The notes beneath the pieces were generated by a model. The model saw only the letters and a list, made by a program, of their open reading frames with translations. It was not told the origin of the DNA and ran no database searches. The translations under genes were made by a program, and so were the position numbers. DNA of 64,000 nucleotides, taken from assembly GCF_031834615.1 (NCBI RefSeq), contig NZ_CP115543.1:4103001-4167000 (forward strand). The letters are read 5' to 3'. Position 1 is the stretch's first letter. The number at the start of each line of letters is the position of its first letter. This document shows positions 12,001 through 16,585 of the stretch, piece by piece. Origin of the DNA: Stenotrophomonas aracearum (GTDB lineage: Bacteria > Pseudomonadota > Gammaproteobacteria > Xanthomonadales > Xanthomonadaceae).

Positions 12001-13245
12001 ACTGCCATCGGCCACCACCAGATCCCACTGCCAGAGCACGTTGCCTCGGGCGTCGTAGCTGAAGTCGGTCTGCTGCAGGGTCTGAGCGCCACGCAGGGTG
12101 GCCACCTGCGTGATGTTGCCGTCGCCATCATAGGCATAGCGGGTTACATCGCGCAGTCCATCGCGTGCAGGCAGCTCGATGCGTCTCAGCTGGCCATCGG
12201 CGTCGAATTCATAGGTCCAGGTGGCGCCGGTAGGATCGCTGACGTCGGTGCGGCGCGTTGCCGCGTCGTAGCGGTACGTCACTGTCTGCCCCACGCCGCC
12301 AGCATCGTTGGCGTTGACATCACCCACGGTGGCCGTGACTACCCGGCCCTGCCCGTCGTAGCCGTAGCTCATCAGGGTGCCGTCGCTCTGCCGCACCAGG
12401 CTGATGCGCAGGCTGTCACCGTCGTACGCGTACGTCGTGCGGTAGAGCAGGCCGTCGTTTCCTCCGGTGTCTTTCCACGCTGCACGGTCAGTCGCGATGT
12501 TCGGAGTCAGGTCAACGAGCGACCACGACAGGCGGCCAAGTGCATCGTAGCCGTAACTGACCCTTCCGCTTACCTCGTCCGGCTGGTCGCCATGGACCTC
12601 GATCTGCTGCAGGCGACCCAGGGTGTCATAGCTGTAGCGCAGGGCCGCCAGCGAATCGGCGTCGCGAACGGCCACGATGCGGCCCTGGGTGTCGTAGTCA
12701 ACTATCCACGACACTGCGTTGCTGCGGCCGTCGCGGAGCGAGAGCAGGCGCCCCTGTGCCTGAGCGTCATCCAGCGCGGCGTAGGTCTCGGTGGCCCGGC
12801 TGGTGCCTTCGACGTAGGTCCAGAGTCCGGTGTCCGGCGCGAGGGTCAGCTCGTCGTGGGCACCCTCGCCCGAGGTGGCGCGGTAAACGTTCGGCGCTAT
12901 GTAGGCGAAATCCTGGAAGCCACCGTCACCGGTGTGGCGGCGCAGGACGCTGCCAGCCTGGCCTACTTGCCCCTGCAGCAGTTCAACCCGCCGTTCGAAG
13001 CCTGTGACCCAGCCATCGGCACCCGCTTGGGCGGTCGTACCCAGGCTGTTGTAGGTGCGGGCACTGCCCAGTGCCGTTCCACGGAACAGCAGCTGTTCGT
13101 CCTGCGACTGGAACACGAGGTTGCCGTTGGCCACATTGACGTACTGGCGGTCGGTCCCCTGGCCGCTGCGTGCCGATCCTGCGCCAGCACCTGCAAGGCT
13201 TGCGTTGAACAAGCCCAAGCCATTCCCCGTGAACACTGCGACCAT
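1..13245 (-). CDS. Giant YD-repeat/RHS protein with internal Ig/cadherin-like domains (3' end off window)
   Basis: Reading down from the ATG at 13245 the frame stays open to position 1, so at least 4,415 codons are present and the C-terminus is missing. Upstream of the ATG is a purine-rich AGGGA. Residues 1-70 have no signal peptide or PAAR/VgrG domain (start MVAVFTGNGLGLFNASLAGA). Residues about 70-2890 are dozens of degenerate YD repeats of the YDALGRL and YDAAGQL type. Residues about 2900-4165 are some 12 tandem He_PIG/cadherin-like domains, each opening with a motif such as NTAP, NRAP or NSAP and containing DPNGD-type Ca-site-like acidic motifs. YD repeats resume at about 4270. RHS proteins normally form a shell around a C-terminal toxin; that part is outside the window. 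Export route and target are unknown. Two small genes lie immediately upstream. Confidence 0.93.
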   Translation of the reverse strand, partial: MVAVFTGNGLGLFNASLAGAGAGSARSGQGTDRQYVNVANGNLVFQSQDEQLLFRGTALGSARTYNSLGTTAQAGADGWVTGFERRVELLQGQVGQAGSVLRRHTGDGGFQDFAYIAPNVYRATSGEGAHDELTLAPDTGLWTYVEGTSRATETYAALDDAQAQGRLLSLRDGRSNAVSWIVDYDTQGRIVAVRDADSLAALRYSYDTLGRLQQIEVHGDQPDEVSGRVSYGYDALGRLSWSLVDLTPNIATDRAAWKDTGGNDGLLYRTTYAYDGDSLRISLVRQSDGTLMSYGYDGQGRVVTATVGDVNANDAGGVGQTVTYRYDAATRRTDVSDPTGATWTYEFDADGQLRRIELPARDGLRDVTRYAYDGDGNITQVATLRGAQTLQQTDFSYDARGNVLWQWDLVVADGSARAIQRTYSASNQVTSETRYTGVDADGAGSAAVPTGGITTVFLYDGQDRLRFVVSPTGDVHEYAYHAAGSGIGQLATERTYADLRYDGAITLAAVTSWAAGQQGAAGSRVDVSYDAWGRLLSRVEYAQVDATGNGVLDDAAATKQYTYDAKGQLLATLTLRGPADAQVRETASYWYDGMGRLLSEVHRSGSAMLSASYWNYADSGMLITRVMTSESGAMVRRSIESRNQSGRTVSITTMSGNGSLSRVNSNYYDDYGRLRASEDPAGGRTYYFYDNQGQVEAEVGPTGTAVSYERDAFGRVVATTVHSTALNTAAWVQAGTVTVTEWSQYRPAAQTNDRVARNEYDSTGLRVRSLDADGNQAVFRYDGAGQLVETTLLDAAGTLDTARTTRYFQDANGRQVATLDPAGYLTEQVYDAAGRLVRTVAYATAVSAGLRATGTLSAIRPTSSAQDQITRNFYDGLNRLVAVLDAEGYLSDVVYDSTNNVRATRSYARRLDALTGTETLQALLARVEGGGARETRSSYDALGRVVREVNAEGTVTQYKYDTLGQLVATQVAVGTSEIREGYLRYDALGNLVGELSGNGATHLLPGMTEAQLDAVYAQYGVRHTYDALGLRIESIDPQGNRTWYFHDAAGRLTHTVRGTTDAQGIANGVGEVSETRYDTFGQVIDSITYVGRLTIPNPGSRASVASAISTLQFVSGTDVRVQMEYDRRGQLTSTIDAQGNRRRYEYNAFGEQTFDRLEMGQGQQRVTQSSYDARGQRTALIAGQGAAQASQSWIYDAFGRVISSTDGRGQVRQWSYDRDGRQIATWQSANGVEQRQTQTYDAFDRVLTSTDAEGGVTTYSYDDATRTVTARSPEGLVITTTHNRHGQVLSVTDKLGNTTRYEYDASGNQTAITSADGTRQTQSFDSRDLLATSTDASGRSVSYTYDSTGRLLKRSLDPQGLNLTTSYAYDAAGRQLSVVDARGTEVRNRFDGNGNLVESVVDPAGLALKTTYTWDAAGQQLSVTTGVGTAQASTTTYTYDALGRRISQTVDAGVGRLNLATQFRYDQNGNVVARIDPAGQVTRFVLDANNRVELTIDAAGGVTRYWYDRTDNVLAQRRYANAITVSDLPEAATAAQIQSRLAADDNRDVQSYNVYDSDGQLRLTIDGAGGVTGYDRDGAGRVVRQIRYANTLTLANIRPVLLTGDIGVAGVLYYVQGDSSREAVTWQVLDAMGRTRFEIAADGSVMERRYDASGLQVATVSYANRLTLTAQLRLDLGSGSVSVQAIGSALVGSQLDQSQYVVLDAAGRVRFEVRRDADGQGRVTEYGYQGSARISTTVYGRAVIFDTQQTVASLQALVAPLRSAGEYRTERAVLDAAGRPRFSIDASGSVRETRYDVVGQAVASVTYLPKPGAAESQSLASLTAWAAAQPAAQYRLDSRGYDAAGRSVLHTDALGQIERFGYDAAGQLTSFTDTAGQIWTYGYNAAGQRTSETSPAVDVATVGTNGQFTIAHRSLVTRTEYDGLGNVVRRSEDADGGTPRITEYQYDNRGNQIRTLFPDAWAIDEASGLLVASGQRPSVEVSYDALNRAVVQKDVRGNYTYKAYDALGQLAYDVDAEGYVTGYSYDAFGNQTGLRRFATALQTSALAGWSAGTALTQLQLRDGGGLVANASDRQLLTSYNSLGQKVQTLSSTREYYGTDGVARQGTPTVRYQYDGYGSLQRLSELMSGQADQADAQWAHTWHYYDALGRVTLTVDAEGYPTSTEYTATGEVAVQTEHARALSTALLGSQAPAVPAPGDAVTGFDRRTSYSYDALGRKTSQTSTRQFQRADGSAGQSDVQTRIGYDALGHVIQTSDENGTTATAYDALGRVISVREPERAVLRASAEAQLDANVNADLSSTALFELVSPYTTTVYDAFGNAVQMRRYASGWVTGQGAPAADDARDQLQTQQYDRQGRLVRTTDAQGNTQTYRYDAADKVVRTRQTLAGSSAERNAVVITELTYDRTGRQLSTAQKRIIGGTEQLDLSETARYNAFGEIVSKTHAGLAGELLYGYDAGGNMVQSNEGGADVRLGYNLAGYQVRQSRSSWDGQSAVSAVTSIQTDNLGRALRTDTPAANGGVSSVARQFDRWGNVTQIIDARGYQTNYQYNSFNQVTRDERPLVEVVSETGARNWVRPVNEWFYDVYGRLVATRDANGHMRTSEYNAAGQLVKSRDGVGATTLYAYDALGNQRLQQNALGYITSKQYDRLGRVTAIGDYLLNDAGTARYRTTLQQYRLNENGDRLAVTDALGYTALYDYDSRHLVVRSQTAMGVTQQYGYDVLGRKILESNALSTTWGADRDGQQVRMNELSWRYDVFGRTSDHNDLGTRDFNYDYAASGQLVQETGNGGQAVDTSRTYQYYPNGQLRRIEESGGNFTYYEYDAAGNRTLEEVYTRDGSGALVHTYTRTWYDSHNRIQRVVQDDASAGGNARRMFDIRYDYDAVGNRRRVLAQSSHGPNAAAMPVTNTAPTAVKPVADRTVRKGTQSEFKVLFTDVFRDAEQDALTLDITLADGSALPSWLGARYDAATGEIIFIAAPPAGSGDADVAVKLTARETANAGNAVATVFTVRSRTNTAPRLLSPSVAQLNAKTGRPWAAELPSALYFIDDDVGDVLSLSVDNAASLPSWLQVDLSNPYVVRLSGTPTTDQSITLSIRATDQNGASVVKTLQLHTAANAGPNVVAAPSLGEAVQGRAYSWSQSLSQLFVDPNGDPLQVRASGLPGWLNFTFLDQANPVLRLDGNVPSTVADGATFAVTLTATDPDGQTSSVTLQLVVRANRAPVVLHPEGLQLAGIRVHDRLDVTFAVSSLFTDLEGDALSFEALKLPSWITATLDQTAGTVRLVGTAPTAGSASLEIKAWDIAGLTSTSKVLVNIGQDVAPYRTAGVALNDATLSIGRNFSFTLPENLFTEPDGDGYTLEADVVTQWREFVDDSNPHYENRLNIEAWPSWLVFNPATRTFSGQVPPGTATSNFAVRIVARDGRGNRTNPGETIGAAGVTTDSFMRFNLVPFVNSAPVYAAGSMPMRVINHGTPVNFTLPPGAFVEPDGDSLTYSAYVQLPDTWEYVRDPRNPSEYLPDPVQQPGPLVDLATIGLSINASTGTITGTPTNLAYLNYRIQVMARDPQGAVGVGKFDLNVLNAAPVAPTLSGRSAIAGSAWSYAFPAFTDANQEVITYTVSNMPAWMSFNAATRTLSGTPSTVGSWTLTITGTDTAGASASTTLTITTPNSGPVLTSGLPSHETWRNTGWWIQIPANTFVDPNGDALTWSASGVPAGINFDPVNRTFSGYATTLGTYTVTVSVSDGRGGSNSTNFNIYVTNAWPVYNGGFVNRNAQANEQVNWPLPAGAFSDANGDRLTYSIQIETPAYEEWFWDASDAAWATRSIPATWKPSYSLSIDPNTGNITGPMPVFTQPRHPQTGIGGGYLPSFRVKVIASDGYATAEAVFGAYTNLAPTGSMGNRMIKSNLATTIQVNALTDPNGDPLVYDAGGLPPGMWFNASNLTINGSAPAGAYTITIYANDGRGAVGTYSFVLTVQANNAPTAPSVSNLSMQVGTGVGVVLPAFPDVDGDPVTYQLSALPPGLWWDPVGRVIGGTPSQAGTYGMTMAGVDNRGGVTYVGFQIAVAAAPIPNRAPYVAVTPPSPAAHFYSTNKYIVSPSGFTLNPNTFVDPDNNPLSYAIIQKPAFLSYSYTPGVGHQFSGVNNDQRAWATHTIIIRATDPSGLYVDVSFTVTSEYYKYKPGGPVEPIIASNDEEAMMMSMRGGEFLLESIEDEAFASSLVSGDGTEQPMMLSAATAQASSVSTLTPWAGPVNIAGGSPPSGLGNVSAASGTGAVPVETKEYWYTYDGENRILVNNGSLQNGQIVLTLAGEDSYSLAYDAAGNVVSRTTNRSANGVNFYWIDRTSYDLRGNRQFEYYTDTIRNGKFESGGGIQRRMTYDAANHLTASYSYFASGSVWNDEVGTGPGEHYEIYGTYYYGGWLSR

Positions 13246-13271
13246 GCCGATTCCCTGCCGTTCCGTTCGGA

Positions 13272-13291
13272 GCCCGGAAGGAAATCCGGGC
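13272..13291 (-). promoter_or_regulatory. Leader hairpin upstream of the giant YD-repeat gene
   Basis: GCCCGGA (13272-13278) and TCCGGGC (13285-13291) form a perfect 7-bp stem with a 6-base loop, 27 bases before the ATG at 13245. It lies between the 125-aa gene and the giant gene, so it would be in the mRNA leader or intercistronic RNA. No T-run follows, so it is not a classical terminator. A role in translation or mRNA stability is inference. Confidence 0.4.
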
Positions 13292-13349
13292 CATCTCTGG
13301 GAACAATCCAGCGGCGCAGAAAAAAGTTTAGGGGTAATTCAGGATTTTT

Positions 13350-13727
13350 TTAACGTACCTGCTGGAGCTCGGCGACCAGGGCGTCGAACTGCGCGAGGTG
13401 CTGGGCGTCCTGCTCCAGCGTGGTGGCGATCGCGTCCAGCATGGCCGCCCACTGGCTGTGTTCCCGCAGGTCGGGACCGAACTGCCAGACCAGCACGGCG
13501 CGGATGATCCGGCGTCGCGCCTGCTTCATGGCACCTGGATCGGTGCGGTCCACGTTCTTCGCCGCGTCGACCAACTGCGGTCGCAGCGAAGGGCGGCCGG
13601 CACCTGCTTCGGTCGAGACGGCGGCGTTGGATGCCTTGCCGGTACTGCGCCTGCGGGTATCCGACGCCAGCTCGGCCTTGAGCAGCGATACCAATGAGGA
13701 CGAAGAACTTGCCGGACCCAGTCGCAT
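13350..13727 (-). CDS. Hypothetical 125-aa protein, likely partner of the YD-repeat giant
   Basis: I do not recognise the family. The chosen ATG at 13727 lies 5 bp after the TPR gene's stop; a longer reading would extend into that gene. Residues 1-15 are Ser-rich, the middle is basic and polar, and the C-terminal half (after about residue 60) looks amphipathic helical, with a run DAIATTLEQDAQHLAQFDAL. There is no signal peptide or membrane segment. It sits between a TPR protein and a very large YD-repeat protein, all on the minus strand with short gaps, so co-transcription and a chaperone or loading role for the giant are plausible. That role rests on context only. Confidence 0.7.
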   Translation of the reverse strand: MRLGPASSSSSLVSLLKAELASDTRRRSTGKASNAAVSTEAGAGRPSLRPQLVDAAKNVDRTDPGAMKQARRRIIRAVLVWQFGPDLREHSQWAAMLDAIATTLEQDAQHLAQFDALVAELQQVR

Positions 13728-13732
13728 TGACG

Positions 13733-14293
13733 TCAGTGTCGCCCGTAGCCGCTCAGCAGCATGGACGCGGCCTCGGGAGCCGGCGGCCCGACTACGGCCG
13801 GGCCAGGAGCGGGGGCACCCTGCCCTCGCAGGCGCTGCAGCCACTCCTGCATATCACCGGTTACGCCAGGATTGGAAGAGGCGAGCGCCAGGCCTTGGGC
13901 GAGGAACTGCTCCACGCGGCCATGCTCGCCGCGGCTCGCAGCCGTGACCGCCTGGGCGTAGCAGCCGAGGTCGTCGGTCCGGTCGGCCAGGGGAGCAAGA
14001 ACCGCCTGCACGGCGGCCGGATCCCCACCCAGTGTCAGCAGGCGACCCAATTGGAAGCGGGCTTCCGCGAACTCCGGCGCAGACGCCAGCAGTGCGCTCC
14101 AGGTCGCCTCGGCGCGCGCGAACATGCCCAATTGGGCGTACTGGGCGCCCAGCAGGTGCTGGGCGTGGCGATGGCCCGGCTCGAGCGCAAGCAGCCGCTT
14201 GAGTGCCTCCAATGCCTCGCCGTCGCGGCCGTTCTGCATGGCACTCAGGGCGATATGGAAAAGCTCTTCAGCGTCAAGGATGTCCAGCGACAT
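13733..14293 (-). CDS. Tetratricopeptide-repeat protein
   Basis: The 186-aa protein has TPR-like helices from the N-terminus to about residue 140 (for example ALKRLLALEPGHRHAQHLLG and ARFQLGRLL), followed by a Pro/Ala-rich tail. There is no signal peptide, so it is predicted cytoplasmic. TPR proteins act as protein-protein adaptors, and small ones are frequent chaperones of secreted proteins. It is the first gene of a probable three-gene unit with the 125-aa gene (5 bp downstream) and the YD-repeat giant, which makes a chaperone or secretion-adaptor role for the giant a reasonable inference. Exact TPR count would need a profile search. Confidence 0.8.
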   Translation of the reverse strand: MSLDILDAEELFHIALSAMQNGRDGEALEALKRLLALEPGHRHAQHLLGAQYAQLGMFARAEATWSALLASAPEFAEARFQLGRLLTLGGDPAAVQAVLAPLADRTDDLGCYAQAVTAASRGEHGRVEQFLAQGLALASSNPGVTGDMQEWLQRLRGQGAPAPGPAVVGPPAPEAASMLLSGYGRH

Positions 14294-14397
14294 GGAGAAG
14301 GTTGGCCGTTACGGGATGGACCGCGAGCATAGCGTACTGCTCGCCAGCCACGGGGATGCGGTAGTGTCGTTCTGTTTCCACCCTGCCGGTACCTCCG

Positions 14398-14843
14398 ATG
14401 CTCCTTCGCGCTACAGCTCAGTTCGCTTGCCTCACCGGGGTCATGTTCGCCATGGCCATCTGGGGCACGTCTGCGCGCGCCGCTGAGGTGGCCGGCGAGA
14501 AGGATGCCCGCATCGCCTGGGGCGAATCAGGCCTGTCCCTGCCGGTGGTGATCAAGGGAAGCGGCGGCGGAAAGATGGACCTGCGCGAGCGCATGGCCTT
14601 CCACAAGGTCCCGGCTGTGAGCATCGCGCTGATCGAGAACGGGCGGATCGAGTGGGCGCGTCGCTCCGCATGCTGCTGAATCACAGTGCGGGGCACGACG
14701 GTGCACGGTTACTTCGGGTATCCGCAGGGGCAGGCTTTGCCCTCCCTTCTGCAGGTTCTGGACGGCGCCCCACCGGCCGATTCGGATACGGTGACGGGGT
14801 TCTCGCTGGTCTGGGGCACGAGCACTTACCAGGCCGTTCGTAG
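14398..14843 (+). pseudogene. Disrupted beta-lactamase-family serine hydrolase
   Basis: The first 93 codons encode a signal peptide (cleavage near SARAAE) and the start of a serine beta-lactamase/EstB-type domain (KVPAVSIALIENGRIEWAR), then stop at 14677-14679. The C-terminal part reappears just after in other frames: RMLLNHSAG in one, then, after an apparent extra G in the GGGG run near 14693, TTVHGYFGYPQGQALPS and DGAPPADSDTV, ending at a TGA near 14843. The stretch that should lie between, including the SxxK nucleophile motif, is deleted, so the product cannot be an active hydrolase. The break points suggest an internal deletion plus a frameshift. Family assignment is from motif recognition. 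Confidence 0.75.
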
Positions 14844-14923
14844 CTGAGTAGTCCACACCAGATTGGCCGTGAGGCTTGTGGCCCAAGGGTTTCGAGTACG
14901 CGGTCACAGCTTGCCGGGTCCAT

Positions 14924-14980
14924 TTATGGCGCATTATGGTAGCGCCCATAATTATGGCGATTGGCATAAGCACCCATAAT
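14924..14980. repeat. Cluster of ATTATGG/CCATAAT boxes
   Basis: Within 57 bp there are TTATGG (14924-14929), ATTATGG (14933-14939), a perfect palindrome CCATAATTATGG (14946-14957), GCATAAG (14964-14970) and CCCATAAT (14973-14980). ATTATGG and CCATAAT at 14933/14946 are inverted around a 6-bp spacer. Such spacing resembles arm or core sites of a tyrosine recombinase, or an autoregulatory operator. The region is AT-richer than its neighbours and lies between a broken gene and a toxin gene. A short open frame begins at 14980 (MNTLADIQYFPREQ, then stop) and could be a truncated gene start. Function is unknown. Confidence 0.5.
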
Positions 14981-15024
14981 GAACACGCTTGCGGACATCC
15001 AGTACTTTCCCCGAGAACAGTAAG

Positions 15025-15047
15025 AATGCCCGCACATGGCGGGCATT
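15025..15047. terminator. Terminator-like stem-loop downstream of symE
   Basis: AATGCCCGC (15025-15033) and GCGGGCATT (15039-15047) form a perfect 9-bp stem with a 5-base loop. It lies 28 bp beyond the symE stop on the minus strand. There is no strong T-run on either side, so efficiency as an intrinsic terminator is uncertain. Confidence 0.5.
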
Positions 15048-15075
15048 GGTTGGCATTCGCAGGGACCAGACCTCC

Positions 15076-15309
15076 TCAGTGCGTTTCTGCTTCCACCTTC
15101 GCGTAGAAGAACCTTGTCGGGGTGATCCTGGACATCGGGTGGTAGGTCACTCCGGGGCGGCCGGTGGCGAGTGGAAACTTCACAGGCGGATCCACCTTGA
15201 TGGTGATGACGCCTTTCCTGGCTTCGATCTTCAGCTTCGCGCCTGCGGTGAAGCCGATCTCACGAAGCCATTGGCCTTGGATCTTCAAGACCGGAATCTG
15301 CTTTTGCAC
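15076..15309 (-). CDS. SymE-like type I toxin
   Basis: The 77-aa protein carries the SymE core (LKIQGQWLREIGFTAGAKLK, then GVITIKV), an AbrB-like swapped-hairpin fold in the known family. E. coli SymE is an SOS-induced toxin that inhibits translation or affects RNA or the nucleoid, and is silenced by the antisense RNA SymR over its 5' end. Here the start is GTG at 15309, chosen because GGAGG sits 6 bases upstream (15316-15320). I could not identify the SymR counterpart, but several inverted repeats lie in the 400-bp upstream region. The gene stands alone between a broken gene and the reductase gene, which fits a small mobile or relic island. Confidence 0.75.
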   Translation of the reverse strand: MQKQIPVLKIQGQWLREIGFTAGAKLKIEARKGVITIKVDPPVKFPLATGRPGVTYHPMSRITPTRFFYAKVEAETH

Positions 15310-15331
15310 GGTTGACCTCCAATGGTTGTAG

Positions 15332-15352
15332 CCCTCGCCGGAATGGCGAGGG
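15332..15352. promoter_or_regulatory. Stem-loop in symE 5' leader
   Basis: CCCTCGCC (15332-15339) and GGCGAGGG (15345-15352) form an 8-bp stem with a GGAAT loop, about 12 bp upstream of the symE Shine-Dalgarno. In SymE systems this region is covered by the antisense RNA, so the stem may belong to either strand's transcript. Inference only. Confidence 0.4.
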
Positions 15353-15424
15353 GATCGGAGCCCACATCCGGCATGCTCGAGAGTTTTGCGCTCCGAGGTT
15401 CACCGTGCGCGTTGGTTCGCAACA

Positions 15425-15443
15425 AGACAATTAGATTTTGTCT
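15425..15443. promoter_or_regulatory. Inverted repeat AGACAA-N7-TTGTCT, possible operator
   Basis: A 19-bp element with 6-bp perfect arms (15425-15430, 15438-15443) lies in an AT-rich part of the symE upstream region, 116 bp before the GTG. This is a size and symmetry typical of a repressor site, but no cognate regulator gene is nearby. Confidence 0.35.
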
Positions 15444-15550
15444 ATCGATTCGCGCAGTTTCATTGACGACCCCTACGCTGTGGCGTTTTTGCCCGCATTG
15501 ACGCTTGCGATAGATGCCGTGAATTGCAGAATTGAGAACTGAGTTCGTGA

Positions 15551-15569
15551 TGGATAGGCGCGCTATCCA
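15551..15569. repeat. Perfect inverted repeat TGGATAG-GCGCG-CTATCCA
   Basis: Seven-bp perfect arms around a 5-bp spacer, in gene-free DNA between symE and the reductase gene. It could be an operator or a hairpin; nothing else assigns it. Confidence 0.35.
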
Positions 15570-15664
15570 GTGATTCGGAGAACTCTCAGTTGCGAGAAGT
15601 GACGCTATGAGCAGGAAACTCTGCCTTGCTACTGCTCTGCCGAGGTTTTTGGCCTTCATGAGGT

Positions 15665-15687
15665 TGCCGGCCGGCGGCCGGCACTAC
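15665..15687 (-). repeat. SMAG-type REP element
   Basis: Read on the minus strand it begins GTAG and folds on a GTGCCGGCCGCCGGCCGGCA palindrome. It is the outer member of a pair in the same orientation with the element at 15712, beyond the end of the ferredoxin-NADP reductase gene. Confidence 0.75.
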
Positions 15688-15711
15688 CGGTTGCGGGGGC
15701 GCGGGAGCCCC

Positions 15712-15734
15712 AGCCGGGCAGAGCCCGGCGCTAC
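15712..15734 (-). repeat. SMAG-type REP element providing the fpr stop codon
   Basis: On the minus strand the sequence is GTAG followed by a GCCGGGC/GCCCGGC stem. The TAG at 15733-15731 is the stop codon of the reductase gene. Confidence 0.8.
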
Positions 15735-16480
15735 TTGCTGCTGACGTACTTTTCGCGGCGCACCTGGGGGGTGGGCAGGCCGGCGTCCTTCAGGGCTTCG
15801 AAGGTGGCGTCGACCATGTCCGGGTTGCCGCACAGGTAGGCGATGTCGGTGGCCGGGTTGGGGGCGAATTCGGCCAGGTGCTGCTGCACGTAGCCGTGGC
15901 GCACGTCCGGGTGCGGGTCTTCCGGCAGCTCGCGGGACAGGCACGGGACGTAGCGGAAGCCCGGGTGGGCGGCGGCGAAGGCGTAGAAGTCGTCGCTGTA
16001 GAGCAGCTCTTCGGGGGTGCGGGCCCCCTGCAGCAGCACCACCTCGACCCCGCGCTCGGCCATGGCGGTGGCCAGCAGCGGCAGCATGGAACGGTACGGG
16101 GTGACCCCGGTGCCGGTGGCGATCAGCAGGTAGCGGGCGTTGTGGTCGCCGGGCATCAGGCAGAACCGGCCGAACGGGCCGCTGGCGGTCACGTGGCCGC
16201 CCAGGTCCAGGCCCTCGAACAGGGCCGTGGCAGCGCCGCCGGGCACGAAACTGACTGCAATATCAACGGCTTCGCCCGGGGCCAGGGCGTGGTCGTGGAT
16301 CGTGGCCAGGGAGTAGCTGCGCTTGGTGGCGGTGCCGTCGGCGTACTCGAAATGGACCTGGATGAACTGTCCGGGCTGGAAATCCAGCGGCTGGCCGTCA
16401 TCACGCAGGAACTGGTAATGGCCGACGGTGGGGGCCAGCATGCGCCGGTCGATCAGCTTGAGGGGGAATTGAACAGGCAC
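15731..16480 (-). CDS. fpr: Ferredoxin--NADP reductase
   Basis: This 249-aa flavoprotein transfers electrons between NADPH and ferredoxin or flavodoxin in the cytoplasm. The N-terminal FAD-binding barrel carries RSYSLA (near residue 55), and the C-terminal NAD(P) domain carries GTGVTPYRSM (near residue 123), with CGNPDMVDATFEALKDAGL near the C-terminus. Length fits the bacterial Fpr class (about 250 aa). The gene stands alone on the minus strand, divergent from the ABC exporter genes; the 105-bp gap to the next gene should hold both promoters. The stop codon is supplied by a SMAG element. Confidence 0.88.
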   Translation of the reverse strand: MPVQFPLKLIDRRMLAPTVGHYQFLRDDGQPLDFQPGQFIQVHFEYADGTATKRSYSLATIHDHALAPGEAVDIAVSFVPGGAATALFEGLDLGGHVTASGPFGRFCLMPGDHNARYLLIATGTGVTPYRSMLPLLATAMAERGVEVVLLQGARTPEELLYSDDFYAFAAAHPGFRYVPCLSRELPEDPHPDVRHGYVQQHLAEFAPNPATDIAYLCGNPDMVDATFEALKDAGLPTPQVRREKYVSSK

Positions 16481-16585
16481 GAATTTGGGAAACAGTGTGT
16501 AGCCGGGGCAAACCCCTGAGGCCTTCTATAATAGCCGCTCCCCCGCCCCTATCCAGCGCCGACCCTTGGGCGCGAAGGCAAGAGC

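Larger units (their letters stand above)
15310..15664. other. Gene-free region upstream of symE with inverted repeats
   Basis: No convincing gene is seen in this 355-bp stretch. It is less GC-rich than the flanks. It contains a stem CCCTCGCC/GGCGAGGG (15332-15352) in the symE leader, AGACAA/TTGTCT around a 7-bp spacer (15425-15443) and TGGATAG/CTATCCA around GCGCG (15551-15569). Any of these could be an operator or belong to an antisense RNA controlling symE; none matches a LexA box that I recognise. Confidence 0.45.

Noticed and set aside
1..13245. CRISPR-like periodic repeats
   Set aside because: The periodicity is protein-level YD repeat coding with variable DNA and no fixed repeat-spacer pattern.
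14527..14973. 148-codon open frame on the minus strand through the ATTATGG boxes and the broken hydrolase
   Set aside because: Runs antisense to the hydrolase remnant; composition is not protein-like.
14924..14980. A XerCD dif site
   Set aside because: The boxes share ATTATG with dif half-sites but lack the 28-bp dif layout and consensus flanks.
15285..15659. 124-codon open frame on the minus strand overlapping the symE start
   Set aside because: No SD, no family resemblance, and it overlaps the symE start in another frame.
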